This document shows positions 18,025-26,726 of a stretch of 64,000 nt of DNA, one piece after another. A program made the translations under genes and the position numbers. A model generated the notes under the pieces. That model had not been told where the DNA came from and did not search any database. It saw only the letters and a program-made list of their open reading frames with translations. Position 1 is the stretch's first letter, and each line of letters starts with the position of its first letter. Where the stretch lies: NCBI GenBank assembly GCA_964022115.1, contig CAXIBC010000004.1, positions 5,706 through 69,705 on the forward strand, written 5' to 3'. Origin of the DNA: Oleispira sp964022115 (lineage in GTDB: Bacteria; Pseudomonadota; Gammaproteobacteria; Pseudomonadales; Oceanobacteraceae).

Positions 18025-21000
18025 ATGGCTGCTATTGAATCATTAGGCTTAGGGTCAGGGGTATTAACCAATGACCTAGTAGAAAAGATTGTCGGGGCCG
18101 AGCGTGAAGCCTCGGATAAACGTCTTGATCGTGATGAAGAGATTCTTGATGCTCGCATTACCGCTTATGGTGAAATTAAATCGTTAGCCTCGACCCTTCA
18201 AGTCGCTACGAGTGCGCTGTCTTTGCCTTCGACGGCGGGTTCAACTACCGCAACCTCATCCGATGAGTCTATCTTAACCACAGATGCTTCTATCTTAGCC
18301 GAACCAGGCACTTACAGTGTTGAGGTATTAAATACCGCCAAAGCCCATAGTGTTGTGACAGATGCTTATAGCAGCATCGATGAGATTATTGGCACTGGGG
18401 AAATACAAATCACTTTTGGTGAGATTACCTACGATGGTGGGGGCGGCTTTTTAAGCCAAGATGTTGACCCTACCAAAGGTGGGCCAGGCATTGTAATCGA
18501 TGATTCGAATAAAACCTTAAGTGGTATCCGCGATGCAATTAATGATGCGGATATTGGTGCGAAAGCGTCGATTATTAATGATGGCTCTGGTTATCGTCTG
18601 GTCGTCAGCTCTGAAGAGACTGGGGTGAAAAATGCTATGCGCATTATGACCTTAGATGATGTGGGCGCGGTGGCGACCACGGGGTTATCGTCCATTGCTT
18701 ATAATGAAGTACAAAGTGGCGTTGGCACTATGTCGGAAACGGCTAAAGGTGAAGATGCTCTGCTTAAAGCCAATGGCCTTACAATTACCCGTGATAATAA
18801 TAATATCGATGAAGTTGTGCCTGGGGTGACGCTGAATTTATTATCAGCGGATGTGGGTAAACCGATTTCAATTGTCGTCTCTCCGGACGTCGCGGGTATC
18901 CAAGAAAAAATTCAAGATTTTGTAACTGCCTATAATGAATTTAAGAAATTTTCTGATGATTTAACCTCCTATAATTCCGAAACAGATCAGGCAGGGTTAT
19001 TATTAGGGGACTCGACGATACGAGGGATTCAGTCACAAATACGCTCTATGATCAGCCAGCCCATTGCGGGTTTAAGTGGTACTAAATACCGCTCCTTGAC
19101 AGAGTTAGGGGTCAATACCGATAGAACCAATGATTTTTTGTTAACTTTTGATCCGACCGTTTTTTCGAAAGCCATTAAAGAAGAGCGTGAATCCATTATT
19201 AGTATCATGGCAAAAAGTGGTACTGCGGATGATGCGCAAATTCGCTACATTAATGATTCGATTAATACGAAACCTGGCACCTACGGTATTGAAGTCACTC
19301 AGTTGGCTACCCAAGCAATTTATCAAGGGGGCAGTGTGGCGGGTCTGGATTTTGCCAGCCCTGTGGTTATCGATGATAGTAATAATAATTTTACCCTTAA
19401 TCTGAATGGTAAAAATGAAGCCATCACTTTAGAGAAAGGCAGTTATGCGACAGGGGAAGCGTTAGCGAAGCAAATTGGTTTTCAAATTAACAGTAATGCG
19501 ACTTTTAAGAAATTTGCTTATGGGGTGACCGTTGCTTATGACGCCACAGCTCAAAATTTCTCAATTACCTCGAATAAATACGGCGCAGACTCAAAAATTT
19601 CGTTTACTAGCATTGATTCTAATAGCGCTAATTCTTTAGGTTTTAATACCACGGGGAAAGGCACTTATGAAGGTGTCGAGTTAACCACGTTAAACAGTGA
19701 TGCATTTTTAGGTAAGGGGTCGAAAACTCAACCCGGTAATCGTGCTTTAGCAACGACTGAAGGTATTAATTTTGCCTTAACCAATGCAACATTTTCGTTA
19801 GATATTGGTGGTGGTCCTATTGCAGTGACGGTGAATGCCAATGCGGCAGGTAATGATCTAAATGGCGATAGTATTATTGGCGATCGTAAAGATACCTTAC
19901 AGGCCATACAAACTGCGATTGATGCTACAGCGTTAAGTGGTGATGTGCTGGCTGAGTTTGATGAAAATGGGTACTTAAGGTTTAGCACCACAGCTATTGG
20001 CAGTGCTCAGCAAATTGAAATCACCACAGTGGGTTCCACAAATAGTGATACTAAGTTGGGTTTGAAGGCTGGTCAGGGTATTCAAACCAACGGTGAGGAT
20101 GCGGGCTTAACCTTTAGTACTGCGACTGAATTTAATATGGCGGTAGATGGTATTGGCACAACAACCAAGGTCAGTGTCCCTGCAGGAACCTATTTATCCG
20201 GGGCTGACCTAGCGACTGCAATGGCAACGGCAATGGATGATGCCTTATCAATCGACCCTGCTTTTGCTGGCTTAATTAAGGGGGGAGAGTCTGGTACAGG
20301 TACGCGCGATATCAGTACTAATATTGACTTTACTACAGCCAATGCTGGTTTCATGTTGAATGTATCTGGGGTCAAGCAAGAAGTTATTATTAATACCGAC
20401 TCGGGGGATAATGTTGCGGATGTGCAAGCGGCCTTAGACAGTGCGTTTGGCGCTGGGGTTGTGACCGCAAGTATGGAAGGTACAGGTCTAAAGCTAGCCT
20501 CTGTGGCAACTGGCCATACTGAATATTTAGAGGTGACAGCGGATGGCCGCGGGGCGAAATCGGATTCAACCCTAGTCACTACTGATATTACCACTGGGAT
20601 TGATTTTAGCGGTGGCAATAACGCGACCTTCACGTTAGCAGTCGATGGTATAGATATTAATGTTGATGTTAATGGTGATGGTACTGCGGGTACTAATGAT
20701 GCGGCTTCAACGTTAAAAGTAGTGCAAGCGGCACTTGATAGCGCTTTAGCGGCCAGCGGCCAATTTTCTGCTGGAGACGTGGTCGCTAAGTTGGATTCTG
20801 GTAATTTATACTTTGAGACCCTCGCTAAAAATGGTGTTAGAACCGCGGCAACGTATGGCTCTTCTGCCAGTATAGAAATAAAAAATATTGCGGGTACGGC
20901 CGGGGCTAATCTAGGGTTAGTTAATGATAGTCAAAATAATGGATATGATACCCTAGGCTTTGATAAAACCCGGCGCTATGGTTATGACCTTAATGCTGAT

Positions 21001-21978
21001 GTGAGTTATGTCTATGACTCAGTGAAGGATTTAGGCTCGTTACAAATTAATATCGGTGGTAACGCAACAGAAATATCCTTTACCGATATTGATGCCGCTG
21101 CGGTTTCATATTTTGGTCTGCAAGATGCGGCTATTTATTCACCAGAGATCGCTCAAGGGCAAAATGTTGAAGGTAAGGTTAATGGTATTGAGGCTAAAGG
21201 TAATGGCCAATACTTAACCGCCTCCGATGGCAATAAAAAAGCCAGCAACGGCTTTTATATTGCTAATCCTGGCGCTGACTTTACTAGCCCCGTCAATATC
21301 GATGCAAGCAATAATACCTTTACTATTAAAGTTGATGGGGTTGAAGCTGTGATTAGCTTGGCTCAACCTGCGGTCTATAACTCGGGTGAATCGTTAGCGG
21401 CTGCATTAACCAGTGCAATTAATGATGATGCGACTTATAAGGCCGATAATATTTCGGTTAAGGTGGAATATAACAATGACCCAGCTTCTTTTTCTTATAA
21501 AAAGTTTGGCATCATCTCGGCTTCAAAAGGTGAAAATTCTACCGTAAGTATGGTGAATGTTCCTGGTGGAGCGTCGGCAACCTTTGGTTTTATCAATGGC
21601 GTGGCGGATGGTGAATCCGGTAAAGCACAAGAAGGAAAAATAGATCCTTCTAGTGGTATTCGTATGAAGATTACCGGTGGGGCCTTAGGCGCTCGAGGCG
21701 ACATTACTTATATCTCTGGTTTTGCTGATCAGTTAAATAAAAGTTTATTAGCTATGCTGGATAATTCTGACGGTATTCTATCGAACAAGCTGGATGCTTT
21801 GGATAACGACAAAGATAAGTTAGCAGAGAAACGAGAATCTATTGATAAGCGTATGTCGGCGCAAGAAGCTCGCTTGAAAAGTCAGTTTCTATACAATGAT
21901 GCGATTGTATCTAAGTTAAACTCTACCGGTGATTTTATTAAGCAGCAATTTGAAGCCATGAATAACGCTAAAAAATAA
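18025..21978 (+). CDS. fliD: Giant filament cap protein FliD (HAP2)
   Basis: 1317 residues, nearly three times the 450-480 typical of FliD. N-terminal features are intact (MAAIESLGLGSGVLTNDLVEKIVGAEREASDKRLDRDEE) as is the FliD core with 'EIKSLASTLQVATSALS', 'GLTITRDNNNIDEVVPGVTLNLLSADVGKPISIVV' (about 252-292) and the C-terminal coiled coil 'GILSNKLDALDNDKDKLAEKRESIDKRMSAQEARLKSQF'. From about residue 410 to 1210 there are at least five successive beta modules with the pattern 'x-F-x-L-x-V-[DN]-G ... DTLQAIQTAID ... LRFST'. The pair near 435-545 (DFASPVVIDDSNNNFTLNLNG) and 1090-1190 (DFTSPVNIDASNNTFTIKVDG) is clearly homologous. FliD caps the filament and folds flagellin. It is transcribed from its own sigma28 promoter. 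Confidence 0.95.
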   Translation: MAAIESLGLGSGVLTNDLVEKIVGAEREASDKRLDRDEEILDARITAYGEIKSLASTLQVATSALSLPSTAGSTTATSSDESILTTDASILAEPGTYSVEVLNTAKAHSVVTDAYSSIDEIIGTGEIQITFGEITYDGGGGFLSQDVDPTKGGPGIVIDDSNKTLSGIRDAINDADIGAKASIINDGSGYRLVVSSEETGVKNAMRIMTLDDVGAVATTGLSSIAYNEVQSGVGTMSETAKGEDALLKANGLTITRDNNNIDEVVPGVTLNLLSADVGKPISIVVSPDVAGIQEKIQDFVTAYNEFKKFSDDLTSYNSETDQAGLLLGDSTIRGIQSQIRSMISQPIAGLSGTKYRSLTELGVNTDRTNDFLLTFDPTVFSKAIKEERESIISIMAKSGTADDAQIRYINDSINTKPGTYGIEVTQLATQAIYQGGSVAGLDFASPVVIDDSNNNFTLNLNGKNEAITLEKGSYATGEALAKQIGFQINSNATFKKFAYGVTVAYDATAQNFSITSNKYGADSKISFTSIDSNSANSLGFNTTGKGTYEGVELTTLNSDAFLGKGSKTQPGNRALATTEGINFALTNATFSLDIGGGPIAVTVNANAAGNDLNGDSIIGDRKDTLQAIQTAIDATALSGDVLAEFDENGYLRFSTTAIGSAQQIEITTVGSTNSDTKLGLKAGQGIQTNGEDAGLTFSTATEFNMAVDGIGTTTKVSVPAGTYLSGADLATAMATAMDDALSIDPAFAGLIKGGESGTGTRDISTNIDFTTANAGFMLNVSGVKQEVIINTDSGDNVADVQAALDSAFGAGVVTASMEGTGLKLASVATGHTEYLEVTADGRGAKSDSTLVTTDITTGIDFSGGNNATFTLAVDGIDINVDVNGDGTAGTNDAASTLKVVQAALDSALAASGQFSAGDVVAKLDSGNLYFETLAKNGVRTAATYGSSASIEIKNIAGTAGANLGLVNDSQNNGYDTLGFDKTRRYGYDLNADVSYVYDSVKDLGSLQINIGGNATEISFTDIDAAAVSYFGLQDAAIYSPEIAQGQNVEGKVNGIEAKGNGQYLTASDGNKKASNGFYIANPGADFTSPVNIDASNNTFTIKVDGVEAVISLAQPAVYNSGESLAAALTSAINDDATYKADNISVKVEYNNDPASFSYKKFGIISASKGENSTVSMVNVPGGASATFGFINGVADGESGKAQEGKIDPSSGIRMKITGGALGARGDITYISGFADQLNKSLLAMLDNSDGILSNKLDALDNDKDKLAEKRESIDKRMSAQEARLKSQFLYNDAIVSKLNSTGDFIKQQFEAMNNAKK

Positions 21979-21990
21979 CCGCTATATAGG

Positions 21991-24069
21991 TCATAAGAAT
22001 TCAATGTTGGATTGCTTGCGGCAATAAAACTGATACATGCCAGCAAAAGTATCTGGCTGAATTTTCTCAATACTGTGCCAGTTCTCCAGTGTATTGTGTT
22101 GATGTAATGGCCCTATGTTCGCTTCGAATATTTGACGAGCCGAGCTGGTAGGCAGCATGCCGATGAAATCGAGTTGGTTGTTGGCAAGTAAGTTTGAAAT
22201 TTTACTCGGAGTGAACTGGTGTTCTTGTTCATGAAAGATTAAATCTCGGCAATTACTCATGCTGTAAAAGTCAGGGGAGTTTATTATGTCAGCCCAGTCG
22301 CCAGGTATTTGCTGCATTAATAAGGCTTGGCGCAAAAGCCTTTGGTCGAGATCCTTTGTATTATTTTTATTGTTTTGTGCTAATAAATTTCTAAAAGTAA
22401 TTACTTGCTTACGTGCAGCCTCACTGTATAAAGCAATCTTCATTACCCCAGTAGGAGATAAAAGCTGCTGCAGAGCATTCAGGCCTTGATTAGGATCTTC
22501 CATGTGGTGCAAAACACCGGAGCACTCAATAACATCAAATAAAAGCGGAAAATCAGAAAACTCAAGAATATCCGCTTGAATAAACTGAATATTAGATACC
22601 TTGTATTTATTTGCTTGCTGCTGGGCATAGGCCAAGGAACGCCCACTTAAATCAATGGCGACGACATTCAAATCGTTAAAATAGCTGGCTAAACGAATCG
22701 CTTGTCGGCCGGTACCACAGCCCGCGACTAAGACATTTAATTTTTCTTTACCCTGCCAATGACTGAGGTTGACGTGTGGAAAATTTTTCAATAAAGCCTG
22801 TTGATAGCTACTCGCGGTATTAAAACCAATATCTTTCCAGCGAGGGTAAGGGTTCTCTTCATATTGATTTTTTACCTTAAGAGAAACTGAGTTATTATTT
22901 AATATATCCACAGGTTTCCACACAGGAAGTTTTTTCGCGAGGGTAATTTCTTTATCGTTATTACTGATAGCAAAAGTAATAATGTCGGACAAATAACTCT
23001 TTTTCAGTGTTTTTTGCAAAGACCTATCATTGAAAGTAGAGGCTAGAGATGTCTTCGATAAGTCTTTATATTGCGCCAGAATTAATACCGCGGGTGCTAT
23101 ATCATTAAGCTGCCACTGAGTTTCTGTGGTGACCTGGTAAAGCAAATCTTCTAATCCATTAACTATGTTCTCTTCATCTTGGGTAATCGGCCAGACATAT
23201 TCATTGAGCTGAGCTTGGACTGCTAAATCGTGGGCGAGCTGCAGGTGATTACTCGGAATTGTCATATTTTGAACAGTATTAAATAATAACGTTTGTCTTA
23301 AACTAATAAATAATCGTTCTAATAAAGCATCACAGAAATAAAACTTCTTTAGGCTCATCAGCAATAATGGGTCACTGGCAATTTGGTCAAACTCCAGAGG
23401 GGTATTGGATTTGGTGATTTGTAATTTATGATGCAATAGCGTGGTCACAAGATTGCGTAATAAGGCGTGATCGACATCCTTGAAATCTAAATAACGTAAT
23501 ACATTGCTTTCAAGTTCTTGGGAATAAAAATCGGCGTTTATATGAGAAGCAGATTCAAATAACTTGTTTCTTATATGCAGATCATTAGCTTGCGTCTTAA
23601 TCAGTTCTTGGTACATCTGGAAGGCTTCAACATATTTGCCTTGCTCTAAATAGGTGTAAGCCAATGAAGAAGCGGAGCGTGTAGCGACCTTAGAAATTTT
23701 CAACGAGGCTAAGAAGTGCTGTTCTGCTTGTGCCAACCTTCCTCGCGCTAAAGCTATATGGCCAGCGCTATAGAGCGCCGTTGGGCTATCTGGTTTAGCA
23801 TTTAAAGCCCGATTAATGGCCACCTCAGCCTGTTCATTTCTACCCCGAAATAATTCAATACGCGCTAATAGATTTAATCCCTTAATACCGTTTGGGTTTA
23901 GCTCAATGGCCAATGATAGTTTGGTTATCGCATGTTCCAATTCACCAGACTGAGCATTGTTTGATTGCGCTTTGCTAAAGTATTGACCTGCTTCTTGAAC
24001 GAGTCGTTCATAAGAGTCTACGTCCAGTAGGCTGGCCTTGTTTGCATTTGTGCTTTGTAAAAGGTTCAT
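21991..24069 (-). CDS. TPR protein with C-terminal SAM methyltransferase domain
   Basis: 692 residues from the ATG at 24069. About residues 20-200 are TPR repeats (for example 'ALNAKPDSPTALYSAGHIALARGRLAQAEQHFLASLKI'). The middle third is helical, and at about 395 there is 'QYEENPYPRW'. A class I methyltransferase fold starts near 445: LNVLVAGCGTGRQAIRLA is the SAM-binding loop, VVAIDLSGRSLAYA the acidic loop, and ECSGVLHHMEDP the post-I motif. No signal peptide or membrane segment. The upstream frame starts with TTG at 24147, but the sigma54 promoter at 24108-24123 puts the mRNA start near 24097, so 24069 is the start. The gene is convergent with fliD (12 bp). The substrate is unknown; a flagellin or other filament protein is a reasonable guess. 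Some TPR-methyltransferases with this layout are known but of unclear function. Confidence 0.85.
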   Translation of the reverse strand: MNLLQSTNANKASLLDVDSYERLVQEAGQYFSKAQSNNAQSGELEHAITKLSLAIELNPNGIKGLNLLARIELFRGRNEQAEVAINRALNAKPDSPTALYSAGHIALARGRLAQAEQHFLASLKISKVATRSASSLAYTYLEQGKYVEAFQMYQELIKTQANDLHIRNKLFESASHINADFYSQELESNVLRYLDFKDVDHALLRNLVTTLLHHKLQITKSNTPLEFDQIASDPLLLMSLKKFYFCDALLERLFISLRQTLLFNTVQNMTIPSNHLQLAHDLAVQAQLNEYVWPITQDEENIVNGLEDLLYQVTTETQWQLNDIAPAVLILAQYKDLSKTSLASTFNDRSLQKTLKKSYLSDIITFAISNNDKEITLAKKLPVWKPVDILNNNSVSLKVKNQYEENPYPRWKDIGFNTASSYQQALLKNFPHVNLSHWQGKEKLNVLVAGCGTGRQAIRLASYFNDLNVVAIDLSGRSLAYAQQQANKYKVSNIQFIQADILEFSDFPLLFDVIECSGVLHHMEDPNQGLNALQQLLSPTGVMKIALYSEAARKQVITFRNLLAQNNKNNTKDLDQRLLRQALLMQQIPGDWADIINSPDFYSMSNCRDLIFHEQEHQFTPSKISNLLANNQLDFIGMLPTSSARQIFEANIGPLHQHNTLENWHSIEKIQPDTFAGMYQFYCRKQSNIEFL

Positions 24070-24107
24070 GCGTTCATACCAAAATAATTTCTTGTTAGGC
24101 TTGACTA

Positions 24108-24123
24108 AGCAAGGCCGGTGCCA
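24108..24123 (-). promoter_or_regulatory. Sigma54 promoter of the TPR-methyltransferase gene
   Basis: Read on the minus strand: TGGCACCGGCCTTGCT, with GG and GC separated by 10 bases, one of the best sigma54 sites in the window. The predicted start is near 24097, giving a 28-base leader before the ATG at 24069. It places this opposite-strand gene in the flagellar RpoN regulon. Confidence 0.85.
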
Positions 24124-24243
24124 GAAAAATAAAGCTATATTTTTCAAGGGGTTAGCGCTATTTGTCGGGCTTTAAAGCGGTGGTTGCCGCTTAAAGCGGC
24201 AGAGCATAACCGTTATTTTTTTATATTAATGATGGAAAACGAT

Positions 24244-24270
24244 TAAAGTAATCGCGGCTTTGGCCGTCAT
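24244..24270 (+). promoter_or_regulatory. Sigma28 (FliA) promoter of fliS
   Basis: TAAAGTAA (24244-24251) and GCCGTCAT (24263-24270) are separated by 11 bases. The -35 TAAAG and the GCCG core of the -10 box match the FliA consensus; the last four -10 bases match less well. The -35 box is identical to that of fliC. The expected start is near 24277, about 31 bases before fliS. Confidence 0.65.
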
Positions 24271-24307
24271 AAAGTATGACAAACAGAATCAATCACGAGG
24301 CTGAGCT

Positions 24308-24763
24308 ATGTATAGCAAAGGTGCAAACCAATACCGTCAAGTCGGTATGACATCGGAGGTTGAAGGGGCTGATCCTCATCGCCTAATTCAAATGTTAATG
24401 GAAGGTGCATTAACCCGCATGTCGCAGGCAAAAGGCATGATTGAAGAAAAAAATTATGAAGGAAAAGCTAGGTTATTAGGTCGCGTAATGGAAATTATTG
24501 CGACCTTGCAATCCAGCTTAGATCATAGTCAAGGTGGTGATATTTCATCCAATCTCGACCGTTTATACGACTATATGAATCGGCGCTTATTAGAAGCGTC
24601 TAGTGCTAATGATAGCGCTATGATTGATGAAGTAATGAGCTTATTGCTCGAAATCAAGTCTGGTTGGGATGGTATTCGTGACGAGTATTTGGCTGTTAGT
24701 GGAAAAAAGCCAAGTGAGCAGAAATATGCGAAAGAGTCTTCATTAAACGCTATATCTGTATAA
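24308..24763 (+). CDS. fliS: Flagellin export chaperone FliS
   Basis: 151 residues, normal to slightly long. FliS is a four-helix cytoplasmic chaperone that binds the C-terminal D0 helix of flagellin. Signature features are 'GANQYRQVGMTSEVEGADPHRLIQMLMEGAL' (about 4-35), 'LQSSLDHSQGGDISSNLDRLYDYMNRRLLEAS' (about 62-93) and 'EIKSGWDGIRDEY'. The tail beyond residue 135 (GKKPSEQKYAKESSLNAISV) is polar. It is cut off from fliD by the opposite-strand methyltransferase gene. No fliT follows; the next gene is fleQ 289 bp away. Confidence 0.95.
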   Translation: MYSKGANQYRQVGMTSEVEGADPHRLIQMLMEGALTRMSQAKGMIEEKNYEGKARLLGRVMEIIATLQSSLDHSQGGDISSNLDRLYDYMNRRLLEASSANDSAMIDEVMSLLLEIKSGWDGIRDEYLAVSGKKPSEQKYAKESSLNAISV

Positions 24764-24809
24764 AGACTAATCAAAACATCTGAAAAATATGATTTTTTCA
24801 ACTTTTTTT

Positions 24810-24838
24810 ACTTTAAGCTCTGCTTTAGGGCTTAAAGT
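24810..24838. repeat. Perfect 9-bp inverted repeat after fliS
   Basis: ACTTTAAGC (24810-24818) and GCTTAAAGT (24830-24838) around an 11-base spacer. T-rich DNA lies before the repeat, not after it, on the plus strand, so it is not a standard terminator. It could be a protein-binding site or a 3' stem of the fliS mRNA. The rest of the 289-bp fliS-fleQ gap is AT-rich and should hold the fleQ promoter, which I cannot assign. Confidence 0.5.
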
Positions 24839-25052
24839 AGCTTGTCATATCCCGACTGAATCAGCTATAAAAGCCTTATATAAAAAATAAATATAATAAT
24901 AAACGTGTTAATCATTAAAATAATTATTATGGTGTCAGAAGATTGACCTATCAATAAATAGATACTTTACTATTAACACCAAAGTCAAAATGATGGCGTG
25001 ACCGGTTCGGTAGCTGGTTAATAACAAAATCATAAATGAAGGCACACATCCC

Positions 25053-26516
25053 ATGTGGAGAGAAATTAAGGTTTTACTGATTGATGATGATGATCAGCGA
25101 AACCACGATCTAAAAGTTATTCTTGATTTTCTTGGGGAAGAAGCGATTACTGTCGGTGCTGCTGATTGGCGCCAACAAGTCGAAGCTCAGGTCAGTGAGA
25201 GTAATGTGATTTCTGCTGTACTACTCGGGAGCAGTTCAAGTATTAGCTTGGCCAAGATGATCGAAGATATTATCGCTTGGGACCAAGGTGCACCTATCTT
25301 GTATATTGGTAATGATTCAACTGATGAGGTAGCGGATAATTTGCGACGCGCAATTTTAGCGAATGTCGAAATGCCTCCTAGCTATAATAAGCTCTTAGAT
25401 AGCTTGCATCGATGCCAAGTATATCGCGAGCAGTTTACTCATAATCGCACGCGTGCAGAACGCCGAGAAGTACAGTTATTTCGCAGTCTAGTCGGCACCA
25501 GTCGCCAAATACAGAATGTTCGTGAACTTATCATGCAAGTTGCAGATAAGGATGTGAGTGTTTTGATTACGGGCGAATCAGGCACGGGGAAAGAAGTTGT
25601 TGCCCGTAACCTGCATTATCATTCCAATCGTAAATCAGCCCCATTTGTACCGGTAAACTGTGGTGCAATCCCAGCTGAATTATTAGAAAGTGAGTTGTTT
25701 GGTCATGAAAAAGGTGCTTTTACCGGCGCCATAACCACGCGTCAAGGGCGCTTTGAAATGGCCGAAGGGGGAACCCTGTTCCTCGATGAAATTGGTGATA
25801 TGCCGTTGAATATGCAGGTTAAAATCTTGCGTGTTTTACAAGAGCACACTTACGAGCGTGTCGGTGGTAGCAAAACCATGAAGACCAATGTTCGCATCAT
25901 TGCAGCGACTCATAAAAATTTAGAGAATATGATTGAGGGTGAAAGCTTCCGCGAAGATTTATATTACCGCTTAAATGTATTTCCTATCGAAATGCCGGCA
26001 CTGCGTGATCGAGTTGAAGATTTACCCTTATTACTGAATGAATTGATCTCACGCATGGAATATGAAAAGCGGGGTTCTATCCGTTTCAATTCGGCGGCGA
26101 TTATGTCGCTATGTCGCCATGAGTGGCATGGTAACGTGCGAGAACTGGCTAACCTAGTAGAACGCTTAGCGATTCTTCATCCTTATGGGGTTGTTGGGGT
26201 TAATGAGTTACCGAAGAAGTTCCGCCACGTGGATGAAACCGATGAGAATGGCATGATGCAAGCCCCTGTGCTGGCGGATGTAACCCAGGTAGATAATGGT
26301 TTGGTTGGAGTCGATTCGCCGGCGTTATTACCGGTGAATGGTTTGGATTTGAAGGAGTATCTAAATGATTTAGAAAAATCTCTGATCCAGCAAGCGTTAG
26401 ATGACTCTACAGGGGTTGTTGCCCGGGCGGCGGAGAAGTTAAAAATTCGTCGTACGACCCTAGTTGAGAAAATGCGTAAATACGATATCAGTCGTAAAGA
26501 GAAAGAATCGGCATAA
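25053..26516 (+). CDS. fleQ: Flagellar master regulator FleQ (sigma54 activator)
   Basis: 487 residues. The N-terminal FleQ/REC-like domain (1-130) starts VLLIDDDDQRNHDLKVILDFLG but has 'AVLLGSSSS' where a receiver would carry its phosphoacceptor Asp, so it should not be phosphorylated. The AAA+ domain (about 145-375) has Walker A GESGTGKE, the sigma54-contacting GAFTGA loop and 'GGTLFLDEIGDMP'. The helix-turn-helix is at the C-terminus (GVVARAAEKLKIRRTTLVEKMRKY). The LFRSLVGTSR and ARNLHYH stretches match segments involved in c-di-GMP binding in Pseudomonas FleQ. It is the expected activator of the sigma54 promoters listed here. Confidence 0.96.
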   Translation: MWREIKVLLIDDDDQRNHDLKVILDFLGEEAITVGAADWRQQVEAQVSESNVISAVLLGSSSSISLAKMIEDIIAWDQGAPILYIGNDSTDEVADNLRRAILANVEMPPSYNKLLDSLHRCQVYREQFTHNRTRAERREVQLFRSLVGTSRQIQNVRELIMQVADKDVSVLITGESGTGKEVVARNLHYHSNRKSAPFVPVNCGAIPAELLESELFGHEKGAFTGAITTRQGRFEMAEGGTLFLDEIGDMPLNMQVKILRVLQEHTYERVGGSKTMKTNVRIIAATHKNLENMIEGESFREDLYYRLNVFPIEMPALRDRVEDLPLLLNELISRMEYEKRGSIRFNSAAIMSLCRHEWHGNVRELANLVERLAILHPYGVVGVNELPKKFRHVDETDENGMMQAPVLADVTQVDNGLVGVDSPALLPVNGLDLKEYLNDLEKSLIQQALDDSTGVVARAAEKLKIRRTTLVEKMRKYDISRKEKESA

Positions 26517-26531
26517 TATAAGCCGTTGCTT

Positions 26532-26568
26532 AAAAAAGCCCATAAGACTCTGTTTTATGGGCTTTTTT
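26532..26568 (+). terminator. Strong rho-independent terminator after fleQ
   Basis: AAAAAAGCCCATAA (26532-26545) pairs perfectly with TTATGGGCTTTTTT (26555-26568) over 14 bp around a 9-base loop, with a T run on the right. It begins 16 bp after the fleQ stop. It should separate fleQ from fleSR, which have their own promoter. Confidence 0.9.
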
Positions 26569-26624
26569 GGTTTCTAAGCCGAGAGAAAAGATAATCACAG
26601 GAGTTACGTAAAAAATTATTTCTG

Positions 26625-26664
26625 ACGCTTTAACTGTAAAAGCGTGCCGTAAATGCGGCACGCT
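26625..26664 (+). promoter_or_regulatory. Two overlapping, mutually exclusive hairpins upstream of fleS
   Basis: Hairpin A: ACGCTTT (26625-26631) with AAAGCGT (26639-26645). Hairpin B: AGCGTGCCG (26641-26649) with CGGCACGCT (26656-26664). They share 26641-26645, so only one can form in RNA. Hairpin B's right arm also contains the -24 box of the sigma54 promoter, so as DNA the dyad could be a regulator or IHF-type site at the fleS promoter. Confidence 0.5.
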
Positions 26665-26671
26665 AATTGCT
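26656..26671 (+). promoter_or_regulatory. Sigma54 promoter of fleSR
   Basis: CGGCACGCTAATTGCT has GG at 26657-26658, GC at 26669-26670 and the consensus GGCACG and TTGCT blocks. The expected start is near 26682, 45 bases before fleS. In Pseudomonas and Vibrio, fleSR/flrBC are class II genes activated by FleQ/FlrA, which fits. Confidence 0.87.
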
Positions 26672-26726
26672 GAATAGCTAATAATACTATTTTGATGTCG
26701 ATTATCCGGCACCAGCAGGAGAAGTT

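Noticed and set aside
20190..20633. 147-codon minus-strand frame within fliD
   Set aside because: Shadow of the FliD repeat modules; composition is Ser/Ala/Val-rich with no motif.
18400..21700. CRISPR-like or mobile repeats
   Set aside because: The repeats in fliD, fliC and flgE are diverged protein modules with intact frames, not regularly spaced DNA repeats; no cas or transposase genes occur.
24070..24147. N-terminal extension of the TPR-methyltransferase from TTG 24147
   Set aside because: The sigma54 promoter at 24108-24123 lies inside it and RNA would start near 24097.
24810..24838. Terminator after fliS
   Set aside because: The 9-bp stem is perfect, but no T run follows it; the T-rich DNA is on the wrong side. 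Kept only as an inverted repeat.
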